This document shows, piece after piece, positions 35,568 through 42,523 of a stretch of 45,886 nt of DNA. Both the position numbers and the translations under genes were made by a program. Origin of the DNA: Nitrospiria bacterium (GTDB taxonomy: Bacteria; Nitrospirota; Nitrospiria; JACQBZ01); contig DATKAN010000044.1 of assembly GCA_035498035.1 (NCBI GenBank), positions 1 through 45,886 on the forward strand. Direction: 5' to 3'. Position 1 is the stretch's first letter. Every line of letters begins with the position of its first letter. The notes under the pieces were generated by a model, which saw only the letters and a program-made list of their open reading frames with translations, was not told the DNA's origin and searched no databases.

Positions 35568-35993
35568 TTACGGCACAACTATGATTTTGCCCGACATGTG
35601 GTGGAAAGGGAGATGGCACATGTACAGATATTCCCCGGGCTTCGCAAAGGTCTTTCGGTATTCCTTCCGAGGAGGCAATTGCCCAACGTCGATCACACGA
35701 ACATCCGGTGAAAGCTCTTTCGGATTGCAGGGGTCACCACCCCCACTGCTGATCAGGGTGTGGGTTTCATAATCCTGATTAATCCATTCCACCGTTGTCC
35801 CGGCCTTCACGTTAATGACCGCCGGATCATATGCCTTGTCACACCGACTTTGTGCATCCACCACGATCTTGATCATGACCACCGGAGGCGGTGGGGGCTG
35901 AGCCGGTTTCAAAGGAAGGGTCTCGGCCGATCTTCCGACTCCCGATCCGAGCAGGACGAAAAGAATCACTGCCGTAAGAACACCCATTTTCAT
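35568..35993 (-). CDS. Periplasmic cupredoxin (plastocyanin-like)
   Basis: 141 residues from ATG 35993 (GAGGGG nine bases upstream); the frame runs 14 codons further into a palindromic repeat and is not needed. Signal peptide 1-22, Pro-rich spacer, then a cupredoxin fold with copper ligands His78 (YETHTL), Cys126, His131 or 132 and Met133 (YMCHLPFHHMSG). The short Cys-to-Met spacing differs from plastocyanin but keeps C-x4-H. Cys51 and Cys89 may form a disulfide. A soluble one-electron carrier is expected. Confidence 0.87.
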   Translation of the reverse strand: MKMGVLTAVILFVLLGSGVGRSAETLPLKPAQPPPPPVVMIKIVVDAQSRCDKAYDPAVINVKAGTTVEWINQDYETHTLISSGGGDPCNPKELSPDVRVIDVGQLPPRKEYRKTFAKPGEYLYMCHLPFHHMSGKIIVVP

Positions 35994-36026
35994 TCCGATG
36001 GTCCCCTCTTGGGTCCTGATCATATT

Positions 36027-36070
36027 AAAACTCATGTAGGGGCGTAAACCTATGCCCCTACATGAGTTTT
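36027..36070. repeat. Perfect inverted repeat (17-bp arms)
   Basis: AAAACTCATGTAGGGGC and GCCCCTACATGAGTTTT flank a 10-base loop. The A/T ends could give bidirectional termination, and the TGTAGGGGC...GCCCCTACA form resembles a widespread class of small intergenic palindromes. Confidence 0.8.
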
Positions 36071-36117
36071 GCGTTCACAAGCACAATGTTCTCTATTCGA
36101 ACATGACGCCGGGGAAT

Positions 36118-36405
36118 CTAGGAGCGGATGTCTACCGCAACCATCCGGCCTTTCTCTTCTTTGTAACCGACCATCACACGATCCTTAACATTGAGCTCGT
36201 CGAGAATCGTGCCGGTGGCAACAAAGGTCACCGGTTGATTCGTTTCGGCGTCCTGGATCGTGAAAGTCTTGGCCTTCGCATCAATCGTCGTGACACGACC
36301 GACATGCGTGTTCGGTCCAGCCGATTTGCAGGCCCAGCCCGTTGTTACAGATCCGAGCAAAAAAACGGTCAAGAGTGCCACCACAACCAGATATTGATTC
36401 TTCAT
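36118..36405 (-). CDS. Small secreted protein of unknown function
   Basis: 95 residues with a signal peptide (1-25, ending TTGWA-C, where Cys26 could be a lipidation site). The mature part is a short beta-rich segment (GRVTTIDAKAKTFTIQDAET, VKDRVMVGYKEEKGRMVAVD), as in DUF5666-like or OB-type periplasmic proteins. GGAGGG lies eight bases before the ATG. No specific family is assigned. Confidence 0.75.
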   Translation of the reverse strand: MKNQYLVVVALLTVFLLGSVTTGWACKSAGPNTHVGRVTTIDAKAKTFTIQDAETNQPVTFVATGTILDELNVKDRVMVGYKEEKGRMVAVDIRS

Positions 36406-36438
36406 AATGCATCCCTCCTATTTGGTCATTTAAGGAAT

Positions 36439-36468
36439 ATTATGCCTCAAATCATTCGGGTATTGCAA
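36439..36468 (-). promoter_or_regulatory. Sigma70-type promoter for the small secreted protein
   Basis: Minus-strand TTGCAA (36463-36468), 18 bp spacer, CATAAT (36439-36444). Confidence 0.5.
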
Positions 36469-36519
36469 TACCGTATACGCCGAGCCATCCGGTCCGAAAC
36501 ATTAATAAAGTATTGAGAC

Positions 36520-36548
36520 TTGACGCCTAGAGTTTGAAATGCTATATT
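36520..36548 (+). promoter_or_regulatory. Sigma70-type promoter for the desaturase
   Basis: TTGACG (36520-36525), 17 bp spacer, TATATT (36543-36548). Confidence 0.65.
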
Positions 36549-36565
36549 GTATCTGGAAATAACGG

Positions 36566-36606
36566 AAACCGCCCTTCATGACGTTTCGGTTATGGAGGGC
36601 GGTTTT
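36566..36606 (+). promoter_or_regulatory. Leader hairpin of the desaturase, attenuator-like
   Basis: AAACCGCCCTTCAT and ATGGAGGGCGGTTT form a 14-bp stem with one T-G pair around a 12-base loop, followed by TTTTGTGTG. It starts about 12 nt into the transcript and ends before the GAAAGGAG ribosome site, so it could act as a terminator or RNA thermosensor. Confidence 0.6.
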
Positions 36607-36635
36607 GTGTGTCTGGATAGAGAAAGGAGTCTCGA

Positions 36636-37496
36636 ATGAATCAGGCGTTTGCCGAAACAGAAACACTTGTAAGGCCCACCGACTATCTCGCGATTGTGAT
36701 GTTTTCCATCACCGTCCTCGCGGCCTTGGTCGGTGTTCCGATTTTCGGTTTCACATTTGGTTACTCAAAACTAGATTGGATCTTATTCGGGATCCTGTAT
36801 GCCGTTACCGGGTTGGGCATTACAGTTGGATACCATCGCCTGATTTCACATCGGAGCTTTACCTGTTCGGATCCTATAAAGATCCTTCTCCTCATTGCCG
36901 GTGGATGGGCGTTTCAAAATTCGGCCTTGAAGTGGTCAGCCGACCATGTGCGACATCATGCCAAAGTGGACCAAGAAGAGGACCCTTACAACGCCACTAA
37001 GGGCTTCTGGCATAGCCATGTCTTTTGGTTATTTTTAAAGGACCCATTCGCCGATGATAAATATACAACCCAATTTAAAAAAGATCGGCTGGTGGTCTGG
37101 CAGGACGATTATTATATTCCTATCCTCATCTCAGGTTTCGCCCTGCCCTTCATAGTGGGATTTCTGAATGGCGGATGGGTGGGTGGATTGGGTTGTTTCC
37201 TTCTGGCCGGAGTTGGTCGGGCCTTTCTGGTGCTTAATTCAACATTCTGCATTAATTCGATCTGCCACCTGTGGGGCGACCAGCCCAACGGAACGGACAA
37301 CAGCAGCCGGGACAGCTGGTGGATTTCTCTGATTACGTTCGGAGAAGGCTATCACAATTACCACCATGCCTATCCGAAGGATTATCGTAACGGTCCCAAG
37401 TGGTATAACTTCGATCCTTCAAAATGGCTAATTTTTGGTCTGCAAACCGTCGGTCTGGCAGGAAACCTATACCGGGCCTGTCCTAAAACAAAATAA
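36636..37496 (+). CDS. Membrane fatty-acid (acyl-CoA/acyl-lipid) desaturase
   Basis: 286 residues with about four helices and the three diiron histidine boxes: HRLISH (67-72), HVRHH (104-108) and HNYHH (240-244), plus HLWGDQP contributing another His. This is the delta-9 stearoyl-CoA desaturase-type arrangement. It introduces a double bond into membrane acyl chains using oxygen, so it needs an electron donor such as a ferredoxin or cytochrome b5-like protein; none is fused. GAAAGGAG precedes the ATG. It has its own promoter, a structured leader and a terminator. Confidence 0.93.
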   Translation: MNQAFAETETLVRPTDYLAIVMFSITVLAALVGVPIFGFTFGYSKLDWILFGILYAVTGLGITVGYHRLISHRSFTCSDPIKILLLIAGGWAFQNSALKWSADHVRHHAKVDQEEDPYNATKGFWHSHVFWLFLKDPFADDKYTTQFKKDRLVVWQDDYYIPILISGFALPFIVGFLNGGWVGGLGCFLLAGVGRAFLVLNSTFCINSICHLWGDQPNGTDNSSRDSWWISLITFGEGYHNYHHAYPKDYRNGPKWYNFDPSKWLIFGLQTVGLAGNLYRACPKTK

Positions 37497-37505
37497 TCCA
37501 TTCCC

Positions 37506-37549
37506 ATGTAAAAAGGGCATCTCCAATATCTGGGATGCCCTTTTTACAT
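37506..37549. terminator. Bidirectional intrinsic terminator
   Basis: ATGTAAAAAGGGCATC and GGATGCCCTTTTTACAT pair around TCCAATATCT-G, with T-runs on both strands. It separates the convergent desaturase and DUF1844 genes. Confidence 0.88.
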
Positions 37550-37568
37550 CTTCTTTTGACCTTTTCGA

Positions 37569-38213
37569 TTATGTTTTCTTTGAAATGTCAACGAATTTCA
37601 GGCGAAGGCTGTAGAGAGTCTGCTGAAGTAGCTCCGATTCACTTTTGGTCAGATTTCCCTTGGTCTTCTCTTCCAGCAAGCCTAATAGATCGATCAGTTC
37701 CCGGGCTTGCACGAGATCAACTGGCGGCGGCGAACCCGCCACCGTTGGTACACCGGGCACCCGAGCCTGGCCGATGGCCACAAGCGCCGAAGCTCCAACG
37801 GAGAGAATAAATGAGGAAAAATCCAGACGACTACCGCTATGGGAGCCGTTTCGGGGATCCATTGCAGGTCCGGACCCGGATTTCGAATTCCCTTCCTCAC
37901 GAACCTCGGCAATTTCAATCTTTTTTTGCCGATCTGAACTTGCTGAAGGGGCGTCCATTTTACCTTTTTCTTTCTGCGATTTAGGCGGCTCGAGATGTTG
38001 AATTTCCAACTCGGGAAGGGTTAAGTCCAAGTCATGCAAGGGACGAGGACGGTGCTTCCCTTCTTTTGGCGGTACCGAGGTTGGTTTGGCAGGTTGCTTT
38101 GGGGGGACGGAGATTGAAGGAGCCGATCCTCCTTCCTTTCCCGGCATAGGCGTAGCGCACTGTGAACAGACGTCGCCGATACTTTCCTCATGCCCGCACG
38201 CCGGACAGCGCAT
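37569..38213 (-). CDS. Zinc-ribbon/DUF1844 protein
   Basis: 214 residues. An N-terminal zinc ribbon (CPAC 3-6, CSQC 16-19) is followed by a long Pro/Ser/Lys-rich disordered linker (about 25-125). The C-terminal DUF1844 domain has DFSSFILSVGASALVAIGQ, VDLVQARELIDLLGLLEEKT and LLQQTLYSLRLKFVDI. DUF1844 proteins are usually about 90-150 residues; the zinc-ribbon-plus-linker form is an extended variant. GAGGAATT precedes the ATG. The function of the family is unknown. Confidence 0.83.
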   Translation of the reverse strand: MRCPACGHEESIGDVCSQCATPMPGKEGGSAPSISVPPKQPAKPTSVPPKEGKHRPRPLHDLDLTLPELEIQHLEPPKSQKEKGKMDAPSASSDRQKKIEIAEVREEGNSKSGSGPAMDPRNGSHSGSRLDFSSFILSVGASALVAIGQARVPGVPTVAGSPPPVDLVQARELIDLLGLLEEKTKGNLTKSESELLQQTLYSLRLKFVDISKKT

Positions 38214-38255
38214 AATTCCTCACATTTCCAGTCCAAAGAACGCTATTTTTTATTA

Positions 38256-38284
38256 ATTATACATCCTTCCTTTTTTTAGCGCAA
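38256..38284 (-). promoter_or_regulatory. Sigma70-type promoter for the DUF1844 gene
   Basis: Minus-strand TTGCGC (38279-38284), 17 bp spacer, perfect TATAAT (38256-38261). Confidence 0.6.
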
Positions 38285-38313
38285 TTGTCCTAACCTCAAC
38301 CAGGGAAACATTC

Positions 38314-38342
38314 TTGACAGGCCGATAACTGACCGGTATTAT
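38314..38342 (+). promoter_or_regulatory. Sigma70-type promoter for the monoheme cytochrome
   Basis: TTGACA (38314-38319), 17 bp spacer, TATTAT (38337-38342). Its -10 box covers the ATG at 38341, which rules that codon out as the start. Confidence 0.7.
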
Positions 38343-38382
38343 GATGATCCAAAATATTGGAAATAGTATCTTTATTTATTCC

Positions 38383-38796
38383 ATGAATGACAAATCGAAA
38401 TTCCCTCGGATTGTCCGGTGGATGCCGATAGCCATCCTGACCGGCGTCTGGTTTTTACCGGGCTGCAATACGGACAAGGGCGGGAACTCCCCGGCCACCT
38501 TAACTTCCAATGTGCCAGAAGAACACGCAAAAGGAGAGGAGGCTTTTAACCGATACTGCGCAGCGTGCCATGGAAGTGCAGGGACTGGAACGGATCACGG
38601 TCCAAGCTTTATCGATCGAATTTATGAACCCAATCACCACGGCGACTCATCCTTTTTCCTTGCGCCGCGGAGGGGTGTCCGGGCTCATCACTGGAACTTC
38701 GGCGATATGCCGAAGATCGAGGGATTATCGGACGATGACCTCAAACAGATCGTCGGCTACATCCGCTGGCTGCAACGGCAAGCTGGAATCCAGTAA
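38383..38796 (+). CDS. Monoheme cytochrome c, probable lipoprotein
   Basis: 137 residues from ATG 38383, chosen because the upstream in-frame ATG overlaps the promoter. Signal region VRWMPIAILTGVWFLPGC gives a possible lipobox with Cys28. The cytochrome domain has CAACH (59-63) and a probable axial Met109 (NFGDMPKI), with the usual C-terminal helix (DDDLKQIVGYIRWLQ). It fits class I cytochromes of the cbb3-CcoP/cytochrome c6 type. Starts a run of plus-strand genes; 18 bp before the ThyX-like gene. Confidence 0.87.
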   Translation: MNDKSKFPRIVRWMPIAILTGVWFLPGCNTDKGGNSPATLTSNVPEEHAKGEEAFNRYCAACHGSAGTGTDHGPSFIDRIYEPNHHGDSSFFLAPRRGVRAHHWNFGDMPKIEGLSDDDLKQIVGYIRWLQRQAGIQ

Positions 38797-38814
38797 TGAA
38801 AAAGGATCCACTCC

Positions 38815-40482
38815 ATGTCGGATGAAACTTTAACAGCCCAAGATCGCGAAAATCTCGCCCCGTTTTTCACTAACCTAGACAGGGGCGTCTTCGGGCTTAA
38901 ACTGCCCCAGGAAGTCGCGGGGGCGCTATTCTCCCGGTACAGCCGTTCGGCGAAGGATCTTCGTCGGATTTTCTTGGATGAATTTCTGGGCGAGATGGGA
39001 GCATTCCACGCGCCGACAGCCTCAGACAATACCGACGCGTTGAAAAAAGCCCGCGCTTTTTACGACCGTGTGCTGGTGGGTTACGGGGACGATTCTGTCG
39101 CCCAATTGGGAGGAGCCCATATCGCCTGCGAGGGGATCTCCAACGTCGCGGCCAATCTGATCGAAGATGCGAGGATCGGGCTCGCGCCGCTGGAAAAATC
39201 CACGCGGTACGTTCGCTTCGACAAAAAAGGTCCCAATGGCGAATACTTGTTTTACAAAGAACCCCGCATCATGGCTTCAAAACATGCCCCAAAATACTTG
39301 AACGTCATGAATCTACTTTTTCAAACTTACGCTAGCCAAATGGATCCCCTGATCAATTTCATCGCCCGGCGCCTGCCCATCACCGATATGCCATTCAAAC
39401 ATCCTCAAACCGGCGAGGCCTTGGCCTATGCGGATCTGGGACGAAATTCCGAATTGAAAAAATGGGCCCAGACCGCCTACCGAGCCACGATACGAGCCCA
39501 CGCCTGCGACCTTCTCCGGGGCTACCTGCCGGCTTCGACAAAGACCAATGTCGGTCTGTTCGGCGTAGGCCAGGCTTTCGAATATCTATTAACTAAACTC
39601 TACTCCCATCCCTTAACTGAAATGCGCCAAATGGCCAAACAGATGCAAGAGGAATTAAATGCGTTGATTCCTTCTTTTGTCAAACGGGCCGGGTCCAACA
39701 GCTATCTCACCGAAACGTACCTAAACACCCGTGCATTCGTACAAAAGGAGACGGCCGGCATGAACCGTGCGCCGTCGGAAGCGGTCGCCCTGGTGGATTA
39801 CGACGGCGATGCGGAAGAAAAAGTCCTGTCGGCCATCCTCTATCCCCACACACGGCTTCCGTTGACCCAGCTCCGGGCCGAGGTCAAGTCCTGGAATTCG
39901 GAGCGCCGGGCCCGATTGATTAGCGAATACCTGGAACGTCGAAAACACCGACGGGACAAACCGGGACGGGCCTTCGAACAGGTTTATTACACCTTCGACC
40001 TTTTGGGCAATCTCGGAATGTACCGGGATCTTCACCGTCATCGGATCCTTTCCCAGGAGCGTCAGGATTTTGATGTGGCGTACGGTTATGACACCCCCAA
40101 CGAATTGGCCGAGATTGGGTTTAAGGAAAATTTCGACCGGTGCATGGCCCAAGCGGCCGATCTCTATAAACGTATCTACGCCGAGCTTCCTCATGAAGCA
40201 CAATATGTCGTTCCCTTCGCCTACCGGGTTCGCTGGTATATGAAGATGAATCTTCGGGAGCTGGTCCATATCGGCGAGCTTCGCACGATGCCCCAAGGGC
40301 ATTCCGATTACCGGTCCATGGTCCAGGAGATGTGCCGGAAAGCGGATACCGTGCATCCAACGCTGTTTCGGTATGCCAAGTTCGTAGATTGGAAGGAGTA
40401 CCACCTGGGACGCCTTCAGTCCGAGATGCGAACGGAGTATAAAAAATCCATCCTGGATCCAAACTCCGACCGTAAGGCCTGA
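38815..40482 (+). CDS. Long ThyX-like protein (FAD-dependent thymidylate synthase family)
   Basis: 555 residues, about twice a normal ThyX. Two ThyX-like halves are visible: GYGDDSVAQLGGAHIACEGIS...STRYVRF (about 88-135) and FDLLGNLGMYRDLHRHRILS-QERQDF (about 395-420), where RHRILSQERQ replaces the standard RHRxxSxNExSxR signature. True ThyX makes dTMP from dUMP with FAD, NADPH and methylene-folate. The altered signature makes catalytic equivalence uncertain; the second half may be a degenerate or specialised copy. AAAAGGAT precedes the ATG. Confidence 0.75.
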   Translation: MSDETLTAQDRENLAPFFTNLDRGVFGLKLPQEVAGALFSRYSRSAKDLRRIFLDEFLGEMGAFHAPTASDNTDALKKARAFYDRVLVGYGDDSVAQLGGAHIACEGISNVAANLIEDARIGLAPLEKSTRYVRFDKKGPNGEYLFYKEPRIMASKHAPKYLNVMNLLFQTYASQMDPLINFIARRLPITDMPFKHPQTGEALAYADLGRNSELKKWAQTAYRATIRAHACDLLRGYLPASTKTNVGLFGVGQAFEYLLTKLYSHPLTEMRQMAKQMQEELNALIPSFVKRAGSNSYLTETYLNTRAFVQKETAGMNRAPSEAVALVDYDGDAEEKVLSAILYPHTRLPLTQLRAEVKSWNSERRARLISEYLERRKHRRDKPGRAFEQVYYTFDLLGNLGMYRDLHRHRILSQERQDFDVAYGYDTPNELAEIGFKENFDRCMAQAADLYKRIYAELPHEAQYVVPFAYRVRWYMKMNLRELVHIGELRTMPQGHSDYRSMVQEMCRKADTVHPTLFRYAKFVDWKEYHLGRLQSEMRTEYKKSILDPNSDRKA

Positions 40483-40496
40483 TCGAAGAAAAATCC

Positions 40497-41084
40497 ATGC
40501 AACGCAATAACCGCTTTGCGCTGAAAGAATGGGCCATCATCCTCAGGGCGTTGGCGGAAGGACGACAAGTCCTGCTGCTGCGCAAGGGCGGTCTCATTGA
40601 AAACACTGCTCGATTCAAGGTCGAGCATACCGAATTCTTTATCTATCCGACCTACCTTCATCAACAGCGTAGAGGAATTATTCCGGCTTGGAGGAAGTAT
40701 TTAGACCAAATCCTAGCGGCCCCACCGCCGAAAGGGGAGGTTCACCTGACCCACTATGCCGTCGTGCAGCAGATGTTCAAGATCACCGAACCGGAACGAA
40801 TTAAAACGCTGTCCGCCTTCCATGTGCTCAACGAGCATGAAGTCCGAAAGCGGTTTTTCTACGGCCAGGCCCCGGGACTTAATCTCGTTCTCCTGCGTGT
40901 CTTTCAACTGGCCGAGTCATTCCGGATACCGGTCCAACCCTCTTACGCCGGCTGTCGGTCGTGGGTCGATCTCGGGCAGGAAATTCCCACGTCCCGATGC
41001 CGCCCCGTTCTCGGTGATGACACTTTTGCCATGAAAGCCCGCCGCATTGCCGCGCGCCTCAACCCATCCCACCAGCCTTCCTGA
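40497..41084 (+). CDS. DUF1802 family protein
   Basis: 195 residues, soluble. Family signatures: FALKEWAIILRALAEGRQVL-LLRKGG near the N terminus, HTEFFIYPTYLHQQ, and HYAVVQQMFKI in the middle. DUF1802 has no assigned activity; its N-terminal region resembles nucleic-acid-associated folds only loosely. It lies 14 bp after the ThyX-like gene and is likely co-transcribed with it. Confidence 0.85.
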   Translation: MQRNNRFALKEWAIILRALAEGRQVLLLRKGGLIENTARFKVEHTEFFIYPTYLHQQRRGIIPAWRKYLDQILAAPPPKGEVHLTHYAVVQQMFKITEPERIKTLSAFHVLNEHEVRKRFFYGQAPGLNLVLLRVFQLAESFRIPVQPSYAGCRSWVDLGQEIPTSRCRPVLGDDTFAMKARRIAARLNPSHQPS

Positions 41085-41100
41085 TCAATTGAGAAAGGAC

Positions 41101-41129
41101 TTGACACGGTACCGGACCGATGGTATGAT
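41101..41129 (+). promoter_or_regulatory. Sigma70-type promoter for the TetR regulator
   Basis: TTGACA (41101-41106), 17 bp spacer, TATGAT (41124-41129). Confidence 0.75.
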
Positions 41130-41142
41130 GTTTCTCGAAATA

Positions 41143-41160
41143 GACTAACCGGTCGGTTTC
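41143..41160. promoter_or_regulatory. TetR operator 1 (autoregulation)
   Basis: GACTAACCGGTCGGTTTC matches 41824-41843 at most positions (GAC-n-n-A-C-n-GGTCGGT). It lies just after the transcription start of the tetR gene. Confidence 0.7.
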
Positions 41161-41170
41161 TTTCTACACT

Positions 41171-41806
41171 ATGGCGAACAAAGGCGAGGTCACAAAACAA
41201 AAGGTCCTCAAAACTGCCCGGGAGTTGTTCTACCTCAATGGGTACAACAACACCAGTATCGACGATATTTTAAAGGCCAGCAAGATCAAGAAAGGGAATT
41301 TGTATTTCCATTTCAGCAGCAAGGAAGCGCTCGGATACGCGGTGATCGATAGTTACCTGGCCGAAGAGGCCGAATTGATTGACCGGATCCTGGCCGGACC
41401 GGGCCGCCCGATGGAACGGATTTACCGGCTGTTCGATTCATCCAGGCAGCATCTGAGCAAACAAGGCTGCCGCGGCGGCTGCCCTATTGGGAATTTTGCA
41501 CTCGAAATGTCGGATATCCACAACGGCTTTCGGAAGAAGATCAATGAGGTCTTCGACGCCTGGTGCGATCGCCTCGAGCGACTCCTCCGGGAAGCAAAAC
41601 AGAACGGCGAACTGCCCCCGTCCATCGATCCGAAGGCTTTGGCGTGTTTTATGGTCGCCGTTTGGGAAGGCGGCGTTATGCTGGTGAAGACTCGAAAAGA
41701 CCCGCGAATCTTGGGCGACTGCATTAAAAGTTTGAAGGCCATCGTCGAGGCCTGTGTGCCCGGACCCGTCCGACAGGCGGGGGACCGGCAGGTTTACCGG
41801 GTCTGA
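41171..41806 (+). CDS. TetR/AcrR family transcriptional repressor
   Basis: 211 residues. Helix-turn-helix: TKQKVLKTARELFYLNGYNN and TSIDDILKASKIKKGNLYFH (residues about 8-47). The ligand domain has GCRGGCPIGNFALEMSD, with cysteines, as in a common TetR subgroup (TetR_C with CxxGC) whose ligands may be electrophiles. Nearly identical palindromes flank the gene at 41143 and 41824, so it probably represses itself and the downstream zinc-ribbon gene. Confidence 0.93.
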   Translation: MANKGEVTKQKVLKTARELFYLNGYNNTSIDDILKASKIKKGNLYFHFSSKEALGYAVIDSYLAEEAELIDRILAGPGRPMERIYRLFDSSRQHLSKQGCRGGCPIGNFALEMSDIHNGFRKKINEVFDAWCDRLERLLREAKQNGELPPSIDPKALACFMVAVWEGGVMLVKTRKDPRILGDCIKSLKAIVEACVPGPVRQAGDRQVYRV

Positions 41807-41823
41807 TTTTTTTACCCGCTTGA

Positions 41824-41843
41824 TTGACCGACTGGTCGGTCAA
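41824..41843. promoter_or_regulatory. TetR operator 2, before the zinc-ribbon gene
   Basis: TTGACCGAC TG GTCGGTCAA is a perfect palindrome. A weak promoter (TTGATT at 41820-41825, AAAAAT near 41842-41847) would have this operator in its spacer. Confidence 0.75.
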
Positions 41844-41866
41844 AAATTAATGAAAGGAGGTGTCCG

Positions 41867-42073
41867 ATGCGTTGTCCGCGTTGCAATGGATTAATGGTCG
41901 ATGATTGGTTTCAAGATATTCGGGATGATACAGGGCGAATAAACTTTGAGGGACTGCGCTGTCTGATTTGCGGTGAAGTGGTGGATCCCGTCATTCTCCG
42001 CAACCGTCAAATCGGGCCTGAAGGGATTCCCGGCCGTCGTCGCCGGCGGTTAAGCCCGGCCGGGGTCTCCTAA
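41867..42073 (+). CDS. Zinc-ribbon mini-protein, copy 2
   Basis: 68 residues, strong AAAGGAGGTG ribosome site. CPRC (3-6) and CLIC (about 32-35) plus the shared DIRDDTGRINFEGLRCLICG and VDPVILRNRQ motifs make it a paralogue of 31223-31420. Basic Arg-rich tail. Its position directly behind a TetR operator suggests ligand-controlled expression. Function unknown. Confidence 0.78.
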   Translation: MRCPRCNGLMVDDWFQDIRDDTGRINFEGLRCLICGEVVDPVILRNRQIGPEGIPGRRRRRLSPAGVS

Positions 42074-42086
42074 TGGAAGGGAAAAC

Positions 42087-42163
42087 CAAGCGAGCAAAGT
42101 GAACGGGAGGGTTAGCGTCCATCCGGCTTTGCAGGTGGAGGGGGGCGACGCAAGCCCCAATAA
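42087..42163 (+). repeat. Dispersed intergenic repeat, type B (copy 2)
   Basis: CCAAGCGAGC...GGTTAGCGTCCATCCGGCTT and GGTGGAG.GGGCGACGCAAGCCCC resemble 24231-24300, with an extra insert near the start. It separates the zinc-ribbon and small membrane protein genes. Confidence 0.6.
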
Positions 42164-42177
42164 ATGGAAGGATGATC

Positions 42178-42369
42178 ATGAACATAGAAGGTTATCATTC
42201 ACTGATCGCAGTTAGCGTTATCGTATTTTATACGGCCGTCGTGCTGTTCTTTATCATATTTGCCCTTATGATCCGGCTGGTTCCCGCGCCGATCATGGTA
42301 CCGACTGTACACCGTCCGCGTCAAGGAACCATTTTACGGCCAGGGGGAAGAAGCGGTCGAGGCGGTTGA
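42178..42369 (+). CDS. Small single-helix membrane protein
   Basis: 63 residues from the ATG at 42178; GGAAGG is six bases upstream, so the ATG at 42172 is less likely. MNIEGYHSLIAV starts a helix (VSVIVFYTAVVLFFIIFALM), then a Pro/Arg-rich tail (APIMVPTVHRPRQG, GGRSGRGG). Its FYTAVVLF stretch loosely recalls the YTGAVF family at 21910-22682. Function unknown; it may belong to the TetR-controlled unit. Confidence 0.6.
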   Translation: MNIEGYHSLIAVSVIVFYTAVVLFFIIFALMIRLVPAPIMVPTVHRPRQGTILRPGGRSGRGG

Positions 42370-42425
42370 ACGGGGTTGATGTCCCGGACCGCCCCGACCT
42401 CGTCTGATCCCTTAAGACCCTCGGA

Positions 42426-42454
42426 TTGATTTTCGGAACCGAACCCATTATATT
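42426..42454 (+). promoter_or_regulatory. Sigma70-type promoter for the monooxygenase
   Basis: TTGATT (42426-42431), 17 bp spacer, TATATT (42449-42454). Confidence 0.5.
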
Positions 42455-42523
42455 GACGGTCGTCCATGCCGTTTTGATGGCAAGCTAGCCTTCAAACGAT
42501 GACCCGAATAAAAAGACGGTTTC

